Below the pieces are notes generated by a model. That model was not told the origin of the DNA, did no database searches, and was given only the letters and a program-made list of their open reading frames with translations. Source: Ktedonobacteraceae bacterium (GTDB lineage: Bacteria > Chloroflexota > Ktedonobacteria > Ktedonobacterales > Ktedonobacteraceae). Taken from it: DNA of 9,325 nucleotides. The position numbers and the translations under genes were made by a program. The stretch spans positions 1 to 9,325 of the forward strand of contig JADBKA010000187.1 in NCBI GenBank assembly GCA_014896635.1, in the 5' to 3' direction. Below, piece by piece: positions 8,197 through 9,325 of this stretch. The first letter of the stretch is position 1. Each line of letters starts with the position of its first letter.

Positions 8197-8225
8197 ATCA
8201 TACGCCGTTCTGCCGGGAAAGACAA
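8197..8225 (-). promoter_or_regulatory. Predicted leuB promoter (-35 TTGTCT, N17, -10 TATGAT)
   Basis: Read on the minus strand, TTGTCT (8225-8220) is followed by a 17-base spacer and TATGAT (8202-8197). These match the vegetative sigma consensus at 4/6 and 5/6 with ideal spacing. Transcription would start near 8190, giving a leader of about 28 bases that contains the leuB ribosome site. It is predicted by sequence only. Confidence 0.55.
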
Positions 8226-8243
8226 CTCGTTATAGACGGGGCG

Positions 8244-8252
8244 TGCTATAAT
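8244..8252 (+). promoter_or_regulatory. Predicted nuoB-nuoI promoter, extended -10
   Basis: TGCTATAAT at 8244-8252 is a perfect TGnTATAAT extended -10 element. No good -35 lies 17 bases upstream, as is common for extended -10 promoters. The start would be near 8259, giving a leader of about 90 bases before the nuoB ATG. That leader contains a short dyad, CCAGT-T-ACTGG, at 8283-8293, which could be an operator half-site pair or chance. Confidence 0.55.
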
Positions 8253-8338
8253 AGGGAACGAGACAAGGTGAAGAGACCGATTCCAGTTACTGGTTATGCA
8301 TAGAAACCGAACAATGGGTGCTGCTAAAACCTTTGTAC

Positions 8339-8343
8339 AGGAG
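8339..8343 (+). promoter_or_regulatory. nuoB ribosome binding site
   Basis: AGGAG lies 7 bases before ATG 8351. It selects this start over the in-frame GTG at 8318, which has no comparable site. Confidence 0.75.
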
Positions 8344-8350
8344 CAATGCT

Positions 8351-8947
8351 ATGAGCAGCGAACTACATGAAAATGGAAAAACGCCGGGGGTACGGCGCAA
8401 GCCGGTGCCGATTGTTATGGCGACCGGTCCCCAGGAATATATTCCGGGAGATCAGGAACTCCCCGTTCAACTGACAAGTCTTGCCGATATGCTTCAATGG
8501 GCGCAGAACTGGGCGCGTTCTAAATCTGTCTGGCCGTTAGGATATGGACTGGCTTGCTGTGCTATTGAGATGATGGCTTCCGCCCAGTCCCACTATGATC
8601 TTTCGCGTTTCGGATCTGAAGTGTTTCGCTCAAGCCCGCGCCAGGCCGATCTGATGATTGTGGCCGGCACGGTTTCGGTGAAGATGGGGCCACGCCTGCG
8701 CCTGCTGTGGGAGCAGATGCCTGAACCCAAGTGGGTGCTCAGTATGGGACAGTGTGCGAACTCCGGTGGTGAATTCTACGACAGCTACTATACCGTGCAG
8801 GGCGTTGATACAATTGTGCCGGTGGATATCTATGTCCCTGGCTGTCCACCCCGGCCAGAGGCACTGATCGAAGGCATCCTCAAGCTGCGCGAAAAGATTG
8901 CCAAACAGGGACTCAAGGTGCGCGGCGAGAAAGAAATCGAGGTATAG
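8351..8947 (+). CDS. nuoB: NADH-quinone oxidoreductase subunit B (complex I, N2 cluster)
   Basis: Peripheral-arm subunit of respiratory complex I. It holds the terminal [4Fe-4S] cluster N2, which passes electrons to quinone at the interface with the membrane arm. The protein is 198 residues. The four cluster ligands are visible: the tandem pair C69-C70 ([10 protein letters not shown]), C135 (MGQCANSGG) and C165 ([11 protein letters not shown]). Other family hallmarks are [26 protein letters not shown] and MPEPKWV. The N-terminal 35 residues are charged and poorly conserved, as usual. The start at 8351 is set by AGGAG seven bases upstream; a GTG 33 bases earlier would add 11 residues. The related subunit of energy-converting [NiFe] hydrogenases shares the fold, but the [10 protein letters not shown] segment and length fit NuoB best. 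It is first in its transcription unit, divergent from leuB, and followed after 3 bp by a nuoI-like gene. Confidence 0.95.
   Translation: MSSELHENGKTPGVRRKPVPIVMATGPQEYIPGDQELPVQLTSLADMLQWAQNWARSKSVWPLGYGLACCAIEMMASAQSHYDLSRFGSEVFRSSPRQADLMIVAGTVSVKMGPRLRLLWEQMPEPKWVLSMGQCANSGGEFYDSYYTVQGVDTIVPVDIYVPGCPPRPEALIEGILKLREKIAKQGLKVRGEKEIEV
8939..8943 (+). promoter_or_regulatory. nuoI ribosome binding site inside the nuoB end
   Basis: GAGGT overlaps the last codons of nuoB and lies 7 bases before ATG 8951. This placement suggests translational coupling of the two subunits. Confidence 0.6.
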
Positions 8948-8950
8948 CGT

Positions 8951-9325
8951 ATGCGAGGCATTCTTGAAGGGATGGGGTTGACCTTCAGTCACCTCTTCCG
9001 ACCGAAAGTCACCAGGTTCTATCCCTACGAAAAGCCGAAGCTGCCGCCGCGCAGCCGGGGTCTGATCCAGTTGATCGCGGAAGAGGGCTTGCAGACGGAG
9101 TTCAATCTGAAGTGCGAAGCCTGTTTGCTGTGTGAAAAAGCCTGCCCCCCGCGCGCTATTACCATCGAGTACGAACCGTTAAACGAGTGGAAAGAGCGTC
9201 CCTGGTATAAATCATACATTCGTGAGGGCGCAGAAAAGTTTACACCACGCCGCCTGCCTCCCGCTTCAGGCTCACCCAAAGCCGGCTTCTCCAAGGCGCG
9301 CATCTCCGAGTACGCCGTCGATCAC
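8951..9325 (+). CDS. nuoI: NADH-quinone oxidoreductase subunit I, N-terminal 125 codons (3' end outside window)
   Basis: Ferredoxin-like subunit of complex I that relays electrons through two [4Fe-4S] clusters (N6a, N6b) towards NuoB. Only the first 125 codons are in the window and no stop is reached. Seen: the N-terminal family signature GMGLTFSHLF and YPYEKPKLPPRSRG, then the first cluster motif C55-x2-C58-x2-C61-x3-C65-P followed by RAITIEYEP. The second motif is not reached. From C65 to the window edge there are 60 residues, longer than the roughly 35-40 I recall between the clusters in typical NuoI. The extra part is rich in Lys, Arg and Pro (around 78-112), and the last residues (RISEYAVDH) look like the strand just before the second motif. 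The start at 8951 follows the nuoB stop by 3 bp, with GAGGT in front. Other ferredoxin-like subunits are conceivable, but the N-terminal signature favours NuoI. Confidence 0.88.
   Translation, partial: MRGILEGMGLTFSHLFRPKVTRFYPYEKPKLPPRSRGLIQLIAEEGLQTEFNLKCEACLLCEKACPPRAITIEYEPLNEWKERPWYKSYIREGAEKFTPRRLPPASGSPKAGFSKARISEYAVDH

Noticed and set aside
8318..8350. Upstream GTG start for nuoB adding 11 residues.
   Set aside because: It has no ribosome site, while ATG 8351 has AGGAG at 7 bases.
1..9325. Search for insertion sequences, CRISPR repeats, tRNA or rRNA genes, att sites and origins.
   Set aside because: No direct or inverted terminal repeats with a transposase, no regularly spaced repeats and no cloverleaf-like sequence were found by reading. 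The only clear inverted repeat is at 2079-2120.

Overview
The window is ordinary chromosomal DNA from a bacterium of moderately high GC (roughly 55% by eye). It shows no mobile elements, CRISPR, rRNA or tRNA. No gene fixes the taxon. A type IV pilus-type chemosensory pair, a stand-alone leuB and an unusual nuoB-nuoI gene order fit a Chloroflexota lineage (Ktedonobacteria is my best guess) better than a proteobacterium or cyanobacterium. This placement is inference and should be tested by similarity search.

Left part (1-7065, all + strand): a chemosensory gene group. It opens with the C-terminal 647 codons of a PilJ-like methyl-accepting chemotaxis protein, whose N-terminus lies outside the window. 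The visible part runs from the end of a membrane helix through two HAMP domains and a signalling hairpin to a Pro/Gly/Gln/Phe-rich tail of about 240 residues. A 200-bp spacer with a perfect 10-bp inverted repeat follows. Next is a 1559-residue hybrid CheA of the PilL/ChpA type: Hpt, long Ser/Pro/Gln-rich linker, helical region, charged coiled-coil repeats, second Hpt, dimerisation/ATPase/CheW core and C-terminal receiver. A small coiled-coil protein gene of unknown function comes 27 bp after it and is probably co-transcribed. The expected logic is receptor -> CheW-type coupling -> CheA autophosphorylation -> transfer to the built-in receiver or a separate CheY/PilG-like regulator. No CheW, CheY, CheR or CheB gene is visible here.

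Middle part (7067-8161, - strand): leuB, 3-isopropylmalate dehydrogenase of leucine biosynthesis, complete, with a GTG start and a strong ribosome binding site. Its stop codon is separated by a single base from the stop of the convergent small gene. No leuA, leuC or leuD is present.

The 8162-8350 spacer carries two divergent promoter-like sequences. One points to leuB (TTGTCT-N17-TATGAT) and one to the nuo genes (extended -10, TGCTATAAT).

Right part (8351-9325, + strand): nuoB, the N2-cluster subunit of respiratory complex I, followed after 3 bp by the start of a nuoI-like ferredoxin subunit that runs off the window. The order nuoB-nuoI, with no nuoA upstream and no nuoC/D between, differs from the classical nuoA-N operon.

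The most interesting points are the PilJ-type (not Tsr-type) receptor tip, the long low-complexity regions in both receptor and kinase, an inverted repeat whose right arm can also pair with the kinase start codon, the small gene after the kinase, and the unusual complex I gene order.
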